This document shows, piece by piece, positions 43,401-50,996 of a DNA stretch of 64,000 bases (positions are counted from its first letter, which is position 1; each line of letters begins with the position of its first letter). The DNA is taken from NCBI RefSeq assembly GCF_014646515.1, contig NZ_BMNK01000025.1, positions 38,741 through 102,740 of the forward strand, in the 5' to 3' direction. The notes beneath the pieces are model-generated. The model searched no databases. It saw only the letters and a list, made by a program, of their open reading frames with translations, and was not told the origin of the DNA. The stretch is from Nonomuraea glycinis. Its GTDB lineage: Bacteria > Actinomycetota > Actinomycetes > Streptosporangiales > Streptosporangiaceae. The translations under genes were made by a program, and so were the position numbers.

Positions 43401-43527
43401 CCCGCACGACCTGGCCCGCCGAAAGGGCCAGCCGCGCGAGCAGTCCCCGGAGCCTGGCGCCGCCGACTTCGATCGGGATCCCGTCGTCGGCGTACACATG
43501 GATCGGCCCAAGCACCGCTACCCGCAC
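40456..43527 (-). CDS. BTAD/NB-ARC transcriptional regulator (AfsR/SARP-like), copy 1
   Basis: 1023 aa. OmpR-type winged helix (about 10-90: RGLLARLALSAGQVVRAETLVDALWG, ALHALVYRLRKAL), BTAD helices (about 98-245), then an NB-ARC/AAA ATPase with P-loop VVGPGGAGKTRLALEA near 287-302 and VLVLDNCEH as Walker B, and a long TPR-like helical C-terminus. Such regulators sense through the ATPase/TPR parts and activate specialised metabolism or other loci. The GTG/ATG choice at 43527 gives the family's usual opening, MRVAVLGPI. It is similar in layout to the protein at 53807-57184. Confidence 0.9.
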   Translation of the reverse strand: MRVAVLGPIHVYADDGIPIEVGGARLRGLLARLALSAGQVVRAETLVDALWGERPPAGADKALHALVYRLRKALGSVAIESVATGYRLRVGAEDIDANRFEDLAARGHRELAADRPDRAAALLGEALALWRGPALADVLDAPFSGAAAARLEELRIAAAEDGFDAGLRLGHHADVLADLEAASAEHPLRERLAALRMRALHAAGRRSDALRVFEQVRSTLADQLGIDPSHELRTAHLAVLRGEREAPQARTEPAPGRLPAPLTSFIGRDDELELLSGLLETSRLVTVVGPGGAGKTRLALEAASRHRTHRRGRVWLVSLAGTDVVTEAVLGALSSPGARPVGGGSAEPVDRVAELLGGGEAVLVLDNCEHLVAAAAEFTGRLLERQPYLTILATSREPLDIIGEAICRLGPLPQPAAIRLLTDRATAARPGIVLDDEPVIDIVRRLDGLPLALELAAARLRAMDADQLAQRLDDRFRLLASGNRTAQPRQQTLHAVIDWSWDLLADKEKTLARRISVFPAGTGAAAIEAICPGQTLLPGDIAYVLDSLVDKSIVERTAGGYRMLETIRAYAAGKLDLAGERETMRDRFTRHFADLAEEHEPLLRSHEQEESLRLFDTEYDNLLYALRTAIDDHDATTAARILATLPWYWMMVRYEPRGDAFVARVLEFGDELPPDARAAFDVLRATGDDEPVITLDRVRALIEECARTGALERYPTLMTATLFLGYGAGLDRLAEREMARARSRSDSWAIACTFFVEAIIGNHRGDWEVATTAAARALHAFEETGDRLSTALVLTLVAQTRSVRGDHDGAIAAYERSVALTSHHGITHRIGLAVERMRAGDLAGARRDIEIAERAAWESGQQSQRLEAMAALIELYRRSGEVERADQELDRMKRVGSESPLPAGNAIHGFMLAARMANLLTAGDAKRARELLPDIVRIPAALRDLAAAAQQLARLLYLEGDPGGAATALGMSQALRGAFDHGDPELGELATSLAERLGPAEYDTAYQKGARMPRQDVIDRLTE

Positions 43528-43670
43528 AGCTGCCCCTTCCCAAAACCCGTATCAGACTAGGGGCGATGGTGAGCGAGCCTCCGCGACCGCAGTGAACACC
43601 GGATGTGCCACGGCAAGTAAGGATGCGGCACCGGACGTCGACTCCATGGTGAGTCAGGGATCGCGGGGCG

Positions 43671-44534
43671 TCAGCTCTGCCGCAGGGCTGTCGTGATCGC
43701 CTCGGACAGCGTGGTGGTGGGGCGGCCGATGAGGCGGCTCAGGTCGCCCGAGTCGGTGAACAGCTCACCACGGCCGAGCCCCTGGTCGGCGTCGGCCAGG
43801 ACCTCGGCGTAGTCCTTCGGCAGCCCCACGGAAGTGAGCAGCTCCGCGAACCGCTGGGCCGGCATGTCGGTGTAGGTGATCTCACGGCCCGAGGCGGCGC
43901 CGATCTGGGCGGCCAGCTCGGCGAGGGTGAACGCCTCGTCGCCGCCGAGCTCGTACACCGCGCCGGCGTGACCCTCGGTGGCCAGCACGGCGGCGGCCGC
44001 CTCGGCGTAGTCGGCCAGCGACGCGGCGCTCACCCGGCCGTCATCGGCGCTGCCCGCGACGCCGCCCTGCTCCAGGTAGCCGGCCAGGCCGGAGGTGTAG
44101 TTCTCCAGGTACCAGCTGTTGCGCAGGAAGGTGAACGGGATGCCGCTGTCGCGCAGGTACTGCTCGGTCTCGCGGTGCTCGACGGCGAGCTTGACCCCGG
44201 AGGTGTCGGCGCGGGTGATGCTGGTGTAGGCCACCAGGGAGACGCCCGCCGCGCGGGCGGCGTCGATCGCCGCGCGATGGCCGGCGAAGCGCTGTCCGAC
44301 GGCGTTGGTGGAGACAAGAAGCAGCTTGTCCCCGCCGGCGAAGGCGGCGGCGAGCCCGTCGGGCTCATCGAAATCGGCCTGCCGTACGGTCACGCCACGG
44401 TCGGCCAGATCGTTGATCTTCTTGATGTCCCGGCCGGTGGCGATGATCTCCGACGGGGCGACTCCCCGCTCCAGCAGCGCCTCGACGACGAGACGGCCGA
44501 GCCGGCCGGTGGCTCCGGTGACGACCAGTGACAT
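43671..44534 (-). CDS. NAD(P)-binding quinone reductase-like protein (QorB type)
   Basis: 287 aa. TGATGRLGRLVVEALL at the N-terminus, KLLLVSTNAVGQRFAGHRAAIDAARAAGV, AYTSITRADTSG and FTFLRNSWYLENYT are typical of QorB/SDR_a5 NAD(P)H:quinone oxidoreductases. It is divergent from an HxlR regulator with 111 bp between them. That is a very common pairing, and quinone or aldehyde stress induction is likely. Confidence 0.9.
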   Translation of the reverse strand: MSLVVTGATGRLGRLVVEALLERGVAPSEIIATGRDIKKINDLADRGVTVRQADFDEPDGLAAAFAGGDKLLLVSTNAVGQRFAGHRAAIDAARAAGVSLVAYTSITRADTSGVKLAVEHRETEQYLRDSGIPFTFLRNSWYLENYTSGLAGYLEQGGVAGSADDGRVSAASLADYAEAAAAVLATEGHAGAVYELGGDEAFTLAELAAQIGAASGREITYTDMPAQRFAELLTSVGLPKDYAEVLADADQGLGRGELFTDSGDLSRLIGRPTTTLSEAITTALRQS

Positions 44535-44632
44535 GCGTGCTCCTCAGCGTTCGAACGAGAGGCGTGTTTCGCCCCCTGGCACCGAACAGTAGATGGGCGT
44601 ACTCTCTGAAGGGAAGTAGCCACTCCTGAGTA

Positions 44633-44644
44633 AGGTACATACCT
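44633..44644. promoter_or_regulatory. Dyad AGGTACATACCT before the HxlR gene
   Basis: Five-base arms AGGTA and TACCT flank a CA centre, ending one base before the HxlR start codon. TAAGGT at 44631-44636 may be the -10 of a leaderless transcript, so binding here would block it. A candidate autoregulatory operator shared with the divergent reductase. Confidence 0.4.
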
Positions 44645-44645
44645 G

Positions 44646-45050
44646 ATGGGAAGTGTCCAGGTGGACAAGCTGCCGTGGGATCCGTACGCGCACAAATGCC
44701 CCTCGCGGGAGTTGCTCGACCGCATCGGGGACAAGTGGACCGTGCTCGTGCTCAGCGCCCTCGGGGAGACTCAGCCTCAGCGGTTCTCGGCGCTGCGCAG
44801 GAAGCTCACCGGGGTCAGCGAGAAGATGCTCACGCAGACGCTGCGCAGCCTCGAACGTGACGGGCTGATCCATCGCACCGTGTTCGCCACCGTGCCGCCC
44901 CGCGTCGAATACGGGCTCACCCCGCTCGGCGAGACTTTGCGCCCCGTGCTGGGGGCGCTCAAGGAGTGGTCGGCCGCGCACATGGCGGACGTCCTGGCCG
45001 GCCGGGCCGCCTACGACGCCGCCAAGGAAGACGCGCCCGCGGGCGTGTGA
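44646..45050 (+). CDS. HxlR-family winged-helix regulator
   Basis: 134 aa. The family core is DRIGDKWTVLVLSALGE, RFSALRRKLTGVSEKMLTQTLRSLERDGLIHRTVFATVPPRVEYGLTPLGETL. The preceding PYAHKCPSRELL carries the Cys residue common in redox- or quinone-sensing HxlR proteins (QorR/YodB type). It is divergent from the QorB-like gene and is the likely sensor of its inducer. It converges on the receiver gene with 15 bp between stops. Confidence 0.92.
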   Translation: MGSVQVDKLPWDPYAHKCPSRELLDRIGDKWTVLVLSALGETQPQRFSALRRKLTGVSEKMLTQTLRSLERDGLIHRTVFATVPPRVEYGLTPLGETLRPVLGALKEWSAAHMADVLAGRAAYDAAKEDAPAGV

Positions 45051-45065
45051 CCCCGGGCCCGTGCG

Positions 45066-45512
45066 TCAGGTGTGGGTACGGCCGGGAAGGCGCACGACGG
45101 TGACGAAGAACTCGTCGATCTGCCGGATGACCGACATGAACTGGTCCAGATCGACGGGCTTGGTCACGTACGCGTTCGCGAAGAGCTTGTAGCTGCGCAG
45201 AATGTCCTCCTCGGCGGAGGAGGTGGTGAGAATCACCACGGGAATGGCCCGCAGCTCCGGATCGCCCTTGATCTTCTCCAGCACCTGCCGGCCGTCGTAC
45301 TTGGGCAGGTTGAGGTCGAGCAGGATGAGATCGGGCCGCGGCTTGTCGGCGTGCTGGCCCCGCTGGTAGAGGAAGTCGAGCGCCTCCAGGCCGTCGTGGG
45401 CGACGTGGAGGGTGTTGCCGATCTTGTTGTCCTCGAACGCCTCCCGCGTGATGAGCTCGTCGCCGGGGTCGTCCTCGACGAGAAGCACCTCGATGGGCTG
45501 GCCGATGGTCAT
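45066..45512 (-). CDS. Single-domain response regulator (Rcp1-like)
   Basis: 148 aa CheY-like receiver with no output domain. Acidic pocket EDD at 13-15, phospho-acceptor Asp66 in LILLDLNLP, Thr in ILTTSS, and Lys in AYVTKPVDL. The FxxN/KIGNTLHVAHDGLEALDFL wording is that of Rcp1-type regulators paired with phytochrome-like kinases. The start overlaps the kinase stop (ATGA). It is the last gene of the phosphorelay operon. Confidence 0.92.
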   Translation of the reverse strand: MTIGQPIEVLLVEDDPGDELITREAFEDNKIGNTLHVAHDGLEALDFLYQRGQHADKPRPDLILLDLNLPKYDGRQVLEKIKGDPELRAIPVVILTTSSAEEDILRSYKLFANAYVTKPVDLDQFMSVIRQIDEFFVTVVRLPGRTHT

Positions 45513-47116
45513 GAGCTGGATCCTCTCGTACTACTGGTCGCGGCCGCGATGCGGGTCTCTGACGATGGGGTGTCCGTGCGGAGGGTGAAGCAGATCCGGG
45601 CGCCGTCGCCGCTGTGGGAGGTGTCGAGCCAGATGTGCCCGCCGTGGTTCTCCACGATCTTCTTGCACATGGCCAGCCCGATGCCCGTGCCGCTGTAGGC
45701 CTCGCGGCTGTGCAGGCGCTGGAAGATGACGAAGATCTTGTCGGCGAACTCGGGGTCTACGCCGATGCCGTTGTCCCTCACGCAGAAGCGCCACTCCTTC
45801 TCCTGCACCTGCTCGCACTCGACCCGGATGACCGGCGGACGGTCCGGGTGGCGGAACTTGATGGCGTTGCCGATGAGGTTCTGCCAGAGCAGGGACAGCA
45901 GGGTGGGGTCGCCGACGATCTGGGGCAGTGAGTCGGGCCGCTCGACGACCGCGCCGGTCTCCTCGAAGGTGGCCGCCAGGTTCTGCAGCGCCTTGTCGAG
46001 CTTGAGCTCCAGGTTGACGGGCCGGCGGGCGTCGTAGAGGCGGCCCACCCGCGAGTAGCTGAGCAGGTCGTTGATCAGCCCCTGCATCCGGGTGGCGCCG
46101 TCGACGGCGAAGTGGATGTACTGGGCGCCGCGCTCGTCGAGCACATCGCCGTAGCGCTTGGCCAGGAGCTGGCAGAAGGTGGCGATCTTGCGCAGGGGTT
46201 CCTGCAGGTCGTGGGAGGCGACGTAGGCGAACTGCTCCAGCTCGGCGTTGGAGCGGCGCAGCTCGACCGCCTGCGCGTCGAGGTCGGCGGCCTGGCTGCT
46301 CAGCATGGCCTCGTGCTCGCGCGAGGCCTCCAGCGCCGCGACGATCCTGGTGCGCATCGCCTCCACGTCCAGGGCCACCTCGCGGATGTCGGCGGGGCCG
46401 TGCGCCGGGATGTGGTGGTTGAAGTTGCCTCCGGCCACGTGCCGGGAGGCCACGCGCAGCTCGTCCAGCGGCCGGCCGACGGCCCGGCGGAGCAGCACGG
46501 CGATGGCGATGCCGAAGATCAGGAAGAAGATCGGCATCGCGATGAACGCCCAGTTGCGCAGGTTGTGCACCGCGGCCAGCTCGGTCCGGGCGTCGTCCCG
46601 CGCCTTGGACAGCCGGTCGTTCTGGGCCGCCAGCAGGGTGCGGACCTGGTCGAAGGCGGGCTTGCCGCTCTCCGCCCGCACCGCGCTGATCTCCTTGCCC
46701 GCCTGTTTGTCGGCGATGAGGGGCTCGGCGTACTCCTTGCGCCACGCCGCCGCCGCGTCGCGGATCTCGTGCAGGCCCTTGACGAGGTCCGGCCGGTCGC
46801 GCAGCAGGCCCTCGATCAGCTCGTACTGCCGCCGCTCCGCGACGACGCCGCTGGCGTAGGGCTCCAGGAACTGGCGGTTGTCGGTGAGCAGGTAACCGCG
46901 CACGCCCGTCTCCTGGTCGACCAGGACCGTCTGGAGCTCTGTGCCCTCGATGCGCGCGGGCGAGAGGCGGTCGGTCAGGTGGTCGGAGAGCCGGTTGGTG
47001 CGCTCCAGCATCACCGCGCCCACCACGGTGCAGATCCCGACGACGATCGTGATGGCGGCGATCATCACCACGAACCAGTTCTGCACCGTCAGCCGCCGCC
47101 AGCCTCTCCCTGTCAT
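45509..47116 (-). CDS. Membrane sensor histidine kinase with CHASE3-like domain
   Basis: 535 aa. TM1 about 14-36, extracytoplasmic CHASE3-like region about 40-185 (VLVDQETGVRGYLLTDNRQFLEPY), TM2 about 188-209, HAMP to about 265, a coiled coil, then HisKA with phospho-acceptor His302 in YVASHDLQEPLRK. The HATPase has NLIGNAIKF (N box), DNGIGVD (G1) and GTGIGLAM (G2). Start chosen at the ATG preceded by GAGAGG and by the upstream gene's stop overlap (ATGA). It should phosphorylate the receivers encoded on both sides. Confidence 0.92.
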   Translation of the reverse strand: MTGRGWRRLTVQNWFVVMIAAITIVVGICTVVGAVMLERTNRLSDHLTDRLSPARIEGTELQTVLVDQETGVRGYLLTDNRQFLEPYASGVVAERRQYELIEGLLRDRPDLVKGLHEIRDAAAAWRKEYAEPLIADKQAGKEISAVRAESGKPAFDQVRTLLAAQNDRLSKARDDARTELAAVHNLRNWAFIAMPIFFLIFGIAIAVLLRRAVGRPLDELRVASRHVAGGNFNHHIPAHGPADIREVALDVEAMRTRIVAALEASREHEAMLSSQAADLDAQAVELRRSNAELEQFAYVASHDLQEPLRKIATFCQLLAKRYGDVLDERGAQYIHFAVDGATRMQGLINDLLSYSRVGRLYDARRPVNLELKLDKALQNLAATFEETGAVVERPDSLPQIVGDPTLLSLLWQNLIGNAIKFRHPDRPPVIRVECEQVQEKEWRFCVRDNGIGVDPEFADKIFVIFQRLHSREAYSGTGIGLAMCKKIVENHGGHIWLDTSHSGDGARICFTLRTDTPSSETRIAAATSSTRGSSS

Positions 47117-48288
47117 GGTTCCTCTCTCCAGCGAAGATGGACGACGGCCACGTCGTCGGCGGAGGCGTTGGAGGCGGTGGCCTCCTCGGCGCCGGCGATC
47201 AGCGCGTCCACGAACTCCTCCCCACCAAGGTGCGCGCACCGGCGGGCCACGTCCAGCAGGCCCCGCTCCCCCAGCCACCGGGGCTCGGCGCCGGGCAACC
47301 GGCGCTCGAACAGTCCATCGGTGAAAAGGGTGAGCCCGCCGCCTTCGGGCAACTCGATCACGCCCTCGTGCCAGTCGGCCTCGATGGGCAGCCCCAGCGC
47401 GGGGCCGTGTCCCACCTCGGCCCAGGACAGCTCGTCACCGGAGTGCACGAGCAGCCCCGGATGGCCGGCCCGCCACACCCGCACCGTCCGCTGGTCCGGC
47501 TCCAGCATGAGGGTGGACACGGTCGTGAAGACCTCGGAGTCACCCCGTTCGGCCCGCAGGATGCGCTCGAGCCGGCGCAGCAGCGCCGCACCGGTCAGCC
47601 CGCTGAGCACCAGCGTCCGCCAGGCGATCCGCAGGCACACGCCCAGCGCCGCCTCGTCCGGCCCGTGGCCGCAGACGTCGCCGATCACCGCGTGCACGAC
47701 CTTGTCGTCGGCCTCGACGACGTCGAAGAAGTCGCCGCCGAGCGTGCCCGAGACCCGGCTGGCCCGATAGCGGGTCGCCACGTCGATCGGCATGTGCTGC
47801 AGCAGCGGGGTCGGCAGCAGGCCACGCTCCAGGCGGGCGTTCTCCTTGGCGCGCACCCGTTCGGTCTGCAGCGCGACCGCCGCCTGCTCGGCCTGCTTGC
47901 GCTGGATCGCGTAGCGCAGCGCCCGGCCCAGCCACTCGCCTTCGACCTGACCCTTGATCAGATAGTCCTGCGCGCCCGCGGCCACGGCGGCGAGCCCCGC
48001 CCGCTCTTCTGACCGGCCGGTCAGCACCACGACGGCGGCGTCATCGCTGGCCTCGCGCATCACCGTCAGCGCGGACAGGTCGTTCGCGTCGGGCAGGCCC
48101 AGGTCCAGGAGCACGCACTGCACCGGGTGACCGGCCAGCACCCGCCGCGCCTCGTCCAGGGAGCGCGCCCACTCCAAACGCACCGCCACGGCGCTGTCCT
48201 CCAGAAGCTCCCGTACGATCAGCGCGTCCTCGGGGTCGTCCTCCACCAGCAGGACGAGCGGAAGCGCATGCGGATCTTCGTAGGCCAT
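47113..48288 (-). CDS. Receiver-PP2C fusion phosphatase
   Basis: 391 aa. Receiver domain (about 10-125) with EDD near 16-18, Asp62 in LLDLGLP and Thr in VVLTGRS. A linker helix rich in Gln/Ala follows, then a SpoIIE-type PP2C domain: GTLGGDFFDVV, AVIGDVCGHGPDEA, WRAGHPGLLVHSG, LTLFTDGLFER and ASADDVAVV. Phosphorylation of the receiver by the kinase encoded downstream probably switches phosphatase activity on an anti-anti-sigma factor. It is first in the three-gene operon. The ATG at 48288 has a weak Shine-Dalgarno. Confidence 0.9.
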   Translation of the reverse strand: MAYEDPHALPLVLLVEDDPEDALIVRELLEDSAVAVRLEWARSLDEARRVLAGHPVQCVLLDLGLPDANDLSALTVMREASDDAAVVVLTGRSEERAGLAAVAAGAQDYLIKGQVEGEWLGRALRYAIQRKQAEQAAVALQTERVRAKENARLERGLLPTPLLQHMPIDVATRYRASRVSGTLGGDFFDVVEADDKVVHAVIGDVCGHGPDEAALGVCLRIAWRTLVLSGLTGAALLRRLERILRAERGDSEVFTTVSTLMLEPDQRTVRVWRAGHPGLLVHSGDELSWAEVGHGPALGLPIEADWHEGVIELPEGGGLTLFTDGLFERRLPGAEPRWLGERGLLDVARRCAHLGGEEFVDALIAGAEEATASNASADDVAVVHLRWREEP

Positions 48289-48330
48289 GTCGGCACCGCC
48301 ATCCCTTCTAGACAGCGCCGAGCGCTGGTC

Positions 48331-48351
48331 GTCCGTCACCCGTAAACGGAC
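48331..48351. promoter_or_regulatory. Inverted repeat upstream of the receiver-PP2C gene
   Basis: GTCCGT and ACGGAC arms flank a 9-bp spacer about 43 bp upstream of the start. The surrounding 339-bp gap (48289-48627) otherwise holds the divergent promoter of the small protein/ArsR/SulP operon and no gene that I can see. Confidence 0.3.
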
Positions 48352-48564
48352 AGTGCACAGGAGATGCTCACCAGAGACGAACCTAAAAGCCCAACCCATA
48401 ACTATCTGGACACAGCATAAGGGCGTTCCACGGCTGCCCAGGCAACGCGGACAACCGCTCCTCCGCTTGCCCTGGATCATCAAGGCCGAAGCGGCCGCCG
48501 AGCGCACGACCAGTCTGCCCCGGCAGCGTTACCTCCACGGCCGGGCCGCCCGCCTGACAAGCTC

Positions 48565-48584
48565 AATTGCGAAACTGCGCAATT
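48565..48584. promoter_or_regulatory. Inverted repeat, candidate ArsR operator
   Basis: AATTGCG and CGCAATT arms surround a 6-bp spacer, 44 to 63 bp upstream of the first gene of the ArsR/SulP operon. TAAGAT at 48592-48597 could be the -10 element, so the repeat would cover the promoter. ArsR-family proteins bind dyads of this length. Confidence 0.5.
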
Positions 48585-48627
48585 CCTGAGGTAAGATAGT
48601 CAGTAATCGAGCCTTTTGGGGTGTGAT

Positions 48628-48813
48628 GTGAGCGGGCCCTTCGCTGCCGCGATCAGAGAACGAGTGCGTCAGGCGCGCACGGCGCTGGAGGTGGCTCGCC
48701 AGAACGTCGACGTCGAAGGACTGCTCATCGCCGAAGGCGAATGGGAGGACCTGGTCCGGCTGGCGCGTGACAACGGTGTGCGGATCGACCCGGACGACGA
48801 GGCGAGCGCCTGA
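48628..48813 (+). CDS. Small conserved-looking protein of the ArsR/SulP operon
   Basis: 61 aa from the GTG at 48628. Composition is helical and charged (AIRERVRQARTALEVARQNVD, AEGEWEDLVRLARDNGV, acidic C-terminus). No family is recognised. Its TGA overlaps the ATG of the ArsR gene (TGATG), a good sign that it is real and coupled. There is no signal or membrane segment. Confidence 0.65.
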   Translation: MSGPFAAAIRERVRQARTALEVARQNVDVEGLLIAEGEWEDLVRLARDNGVRIDPDDEASA

Positions 48814-49154
48814 TGTCCGTCCCCCTGTACGAAGCCAAGGCCGAGCTGTTCAGGCTCCTCGGCCACCCCGTCCGGATCCGCGTGCTGGAGCTGCTGCAGG
48901 ACAAGCCCATGCCGGTGCGCGAGCTGCTGGCCGCCATCGAGGTCGAGCCGACGGGCCTGTCCCAGCATCTGGCCGTGCTGCGCCGCTCCGGCATGGTCAG
49001 CGCGCACCGCGACGGCTCCACCGTGGTCTACTCTCTGGCCGGCGGAGACGTGGCCGAGTTGCTGAAGGCCGCTCGCACCCTGCTGACCCAGATGCTCACC
49101 GGTCAGAACGAGCTGCTGACCGAACTCCTCGGCGCGGAGCGAGAGTCTCGGTGA
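48813..49154 (+). CDS. ArsR-family winged-helix repressor
   Basis: 113 aa. AELFRLLGHPVRIRVLELLQDKPMPVRELLAAIEVEPTGLSQHLAVLRRSGMVSAHRDGSTVVYSLAG is the complete ArsR HTH. The metal-binding CxC of classical ArsR proteins is absent, so the signal may not be a metal; sulfur- or redox-related signals are possible given the SulP partner. It overlaps both neighbours (TGATG before, GTGA after). Confidence 0.92.
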   Translation: MSVPLYEAKAELFRLLGHPVRIRVLELLQDKPMPVRELLAAIEVEPTGLSQHLAVLRRSGMVSAHRDGSTVVYSLAGGDVAELLKAARTLLTQMLTGQNELLTELLGAERESR

Positions 49155-50848
49155 ACCGCGTGCTCTCCTCGGGGTGGACCCGAGTGCGTTCCGTCCTGCC
49201 CCTGCGCGCCGACCTGGTCGCCATGGGCCGCCGCCCGCGCCGTGACCTGCTCGCCGGCCTCACCGTGGCCATCGTCGCCCTGCCCCTGGCGCTCGGCTTC
49301 GGCATCTCCTCCGGCATGGGCGCCGAAGCGGGCCTGGCCACCGCGGTGGTCGCGGGCGCGCTCGTGGCCGTGTTCGGCGGATCCGGCCTGCAAGTGTCCG
49401 GCCCGACCGGCGCGATGACCGTGGTGCTGGTGCCGATCCTGCACCAGCACGGCGCCTCCGGTGTCCTCATGGTCGGCGTGCTGGCCGGCCTCCTGCTGAT
49501 GGCGCTCGCGCTGGCCCGCGCCGGTAAGTACATGGCGCTGGTGCCTGCCCCGGTGGTGGAGGGCTTCACCATCGGCATCGCCTGCGTGATCGGCCTGCAG
49601 CAGATCCCCACCGCGCTCGGCGTCCCCATCCCCGAAGGCGACAAGGTGATCGTCGTCGCCTGGCAGGCCCTGCTGGACTTCCTGGCACATCCGCAGTGGT
49701 GGTCCATCGGCATCGCGCTGGGCGTGGCCGCGATCATGCTGCTGGGCGCGCGCTGGCGGCCCACCCTGCCCTTCTCGCTGCTGGCCGTGGCCGCCGTCAC
49801 CGTCGCCGTCGCGGTGGCCGACCTGCCGGTGGCCACCATCGGGCAGCTGCCCGCCGGGCTGCCCGCCCCCTCCCTCGGCTTCTTCGACCCGGCCGTGCTG
49901 TCGTCGCTGGCCGGACCCGCGGTCGCGGTCGCCGCCCTGGCCGCGCTGGAGTCGCTGCTGTCGGCGTCCGTCGCCGACGGTATGAGCGTCAACCACCGGC
50001 ACGACCCGGACCGGGAGCTGTTCGGGCAGGGCCTGGCCAACCTCGTCTCCCCCATGTTCGGCGGCGTCCCCGCCACCGGGGCGATCGCCCGCACCGCGGT
50101 GAACGTCCGCTCGGGCGCCACCTCCCGGCTGGCCTCGCTGGCGCACGCCGGCATCCTGGCCGCGATCATCTACGCCGCGGCCGGCCTGGTCGCCGCGATC
50201 CCCCTGGCCGCGCTGGCCGGCGTCCTGCTGGCCACCTCGGTGCGCATGGTGGAGGTCGGCTCGGTCAAGGCCATGGTCCGCTCCACCCGGGGTGACGCCA
50301 TCGTGCTGGTGCTGACCGCGATCGCCACCCTGGCGCTGGACCTGGTCCAGGCCGTCCTGCTCGGCCTGCTCGTGGCCGGCGGGCTGGCCCTGCGCGCCAT
50401 CGCCCGCGACGTCCGGATCGACGAGATGCCCATCCAGCACGAGGACCTGTCCGGGGACCACACCGAGCAGGAGCTCGCCCTGCTGGCCGAGCACATCGTC
50501 GCCTACCGCCTGGACGGGCCGCTGTTCTTCGCCGCCGCCCACCGCTTCCTGCTGGAGCTGTCGGAGGTGGCCGCCGTCTCCGTGGTGATCCTGCGCATGT
50601 CCCGCATCACCACCATCGACGCCAGCGGCGCCCTCGTCCTCGGCGACGCCATCGAACGCCTGCAGCGCCGTGGCATCACCGTCTACGTCTCGGGCATCCG
50701 CGACGGCCACCACCGGCCTCTGCACGCGCTGGGCGTCATCGCCCGCCTCGACGAGGCCGGGCACGTCTTCCACACGACCCCGGACGCCATCGCCGCCGCC
50801 CGCGAGCACCTCCACACCTCGGGCGTCCTCCCGGTCCTGACCCGCTGA
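49151..50848 (+). CDS. SulP-family anion transporter with STAS domain
   Basis: 565 aa. An N-terminal hydrophobic core of about a dozen helices starts at DLLAGLTVAIVALPLALGFGISSGMGAEAGL; GLQVSGPTGAMTVVL is the SulP signature. The last 120 residues form a STAS domain (VVILRMSRITTIDASGALVLGDAIERLQRRG). SulP proteins carry sulfate, bicarbonate or dicarboxylates. Control by the overlapping ArsR gene suggests inducible anion uptake. The GTG start overlaps the ArsR stop. Confidence 0.92.
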   Translation: MNRVLSSGWTRVRSVLPLRADLVAMGRRPRRDLLAGLTVAIVALPLALGFGISSGMGAEAGLATAVVAGALVAVFGGSGLQVSGPTGAMTVVLVPILHQHGASGVLMVGVLAGLLLMALALARAGKYMALVPAPVVEGFTIGIACVIGLQQIPTALGVPIPEGDKVIVVAWQALLDFLAHPQWWSIGIALGVAAIMLLGARWRPTLPFSLLAVAAVTVAVAVADLPVATIGQLPAGLPAPSLGFFDPAVLSSLAGPAVAVAALAALESLLSASVADGMSVNHRHDPDRELFGQGLANLVSPMFGGVPATGAIARTAVNVRSGATSRLASLAHAGILAAIIYAAAGLVAAIPLAALAGVLLATSVRMVEVGSVKAMVRSTRGDAIVLVLTAIATLALDLVQAVLLGLLVAGGLALRAIARDVRIDEMPIQHEDLSGDHTEQELALLAEHIVAYRLDGPLFFAAAHRFLLELSEVAAVSVVILRMSRITTIDASGALVLGDAIERLQRRGITVYVSGIRDGHHRPLHALGVIARLDEAGHVFHTTPDAIAAAREHLHTSGVLPVLTR

Positions 50849-50996
50849 GCCTCGGCCACGTCCCTCGCACCGGACCCTGACGGCCGTTGACAGGGCCGTA
50901 CCAGCGGCATGTGCGGGCGGTGCCAGCGGGCCGCGGCAGTCTCCAGGTCGAGGACGGAGCCCCCACGGCTCCGATCCGAGACGGAAGGACGGAGAC

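Noticed and set aside
50887..50892. TTGACA before the flavin monooxygenase as a promoter
   Set aside because: No recognisable -10 element at proper spacing; the start codon is 105 bp away.
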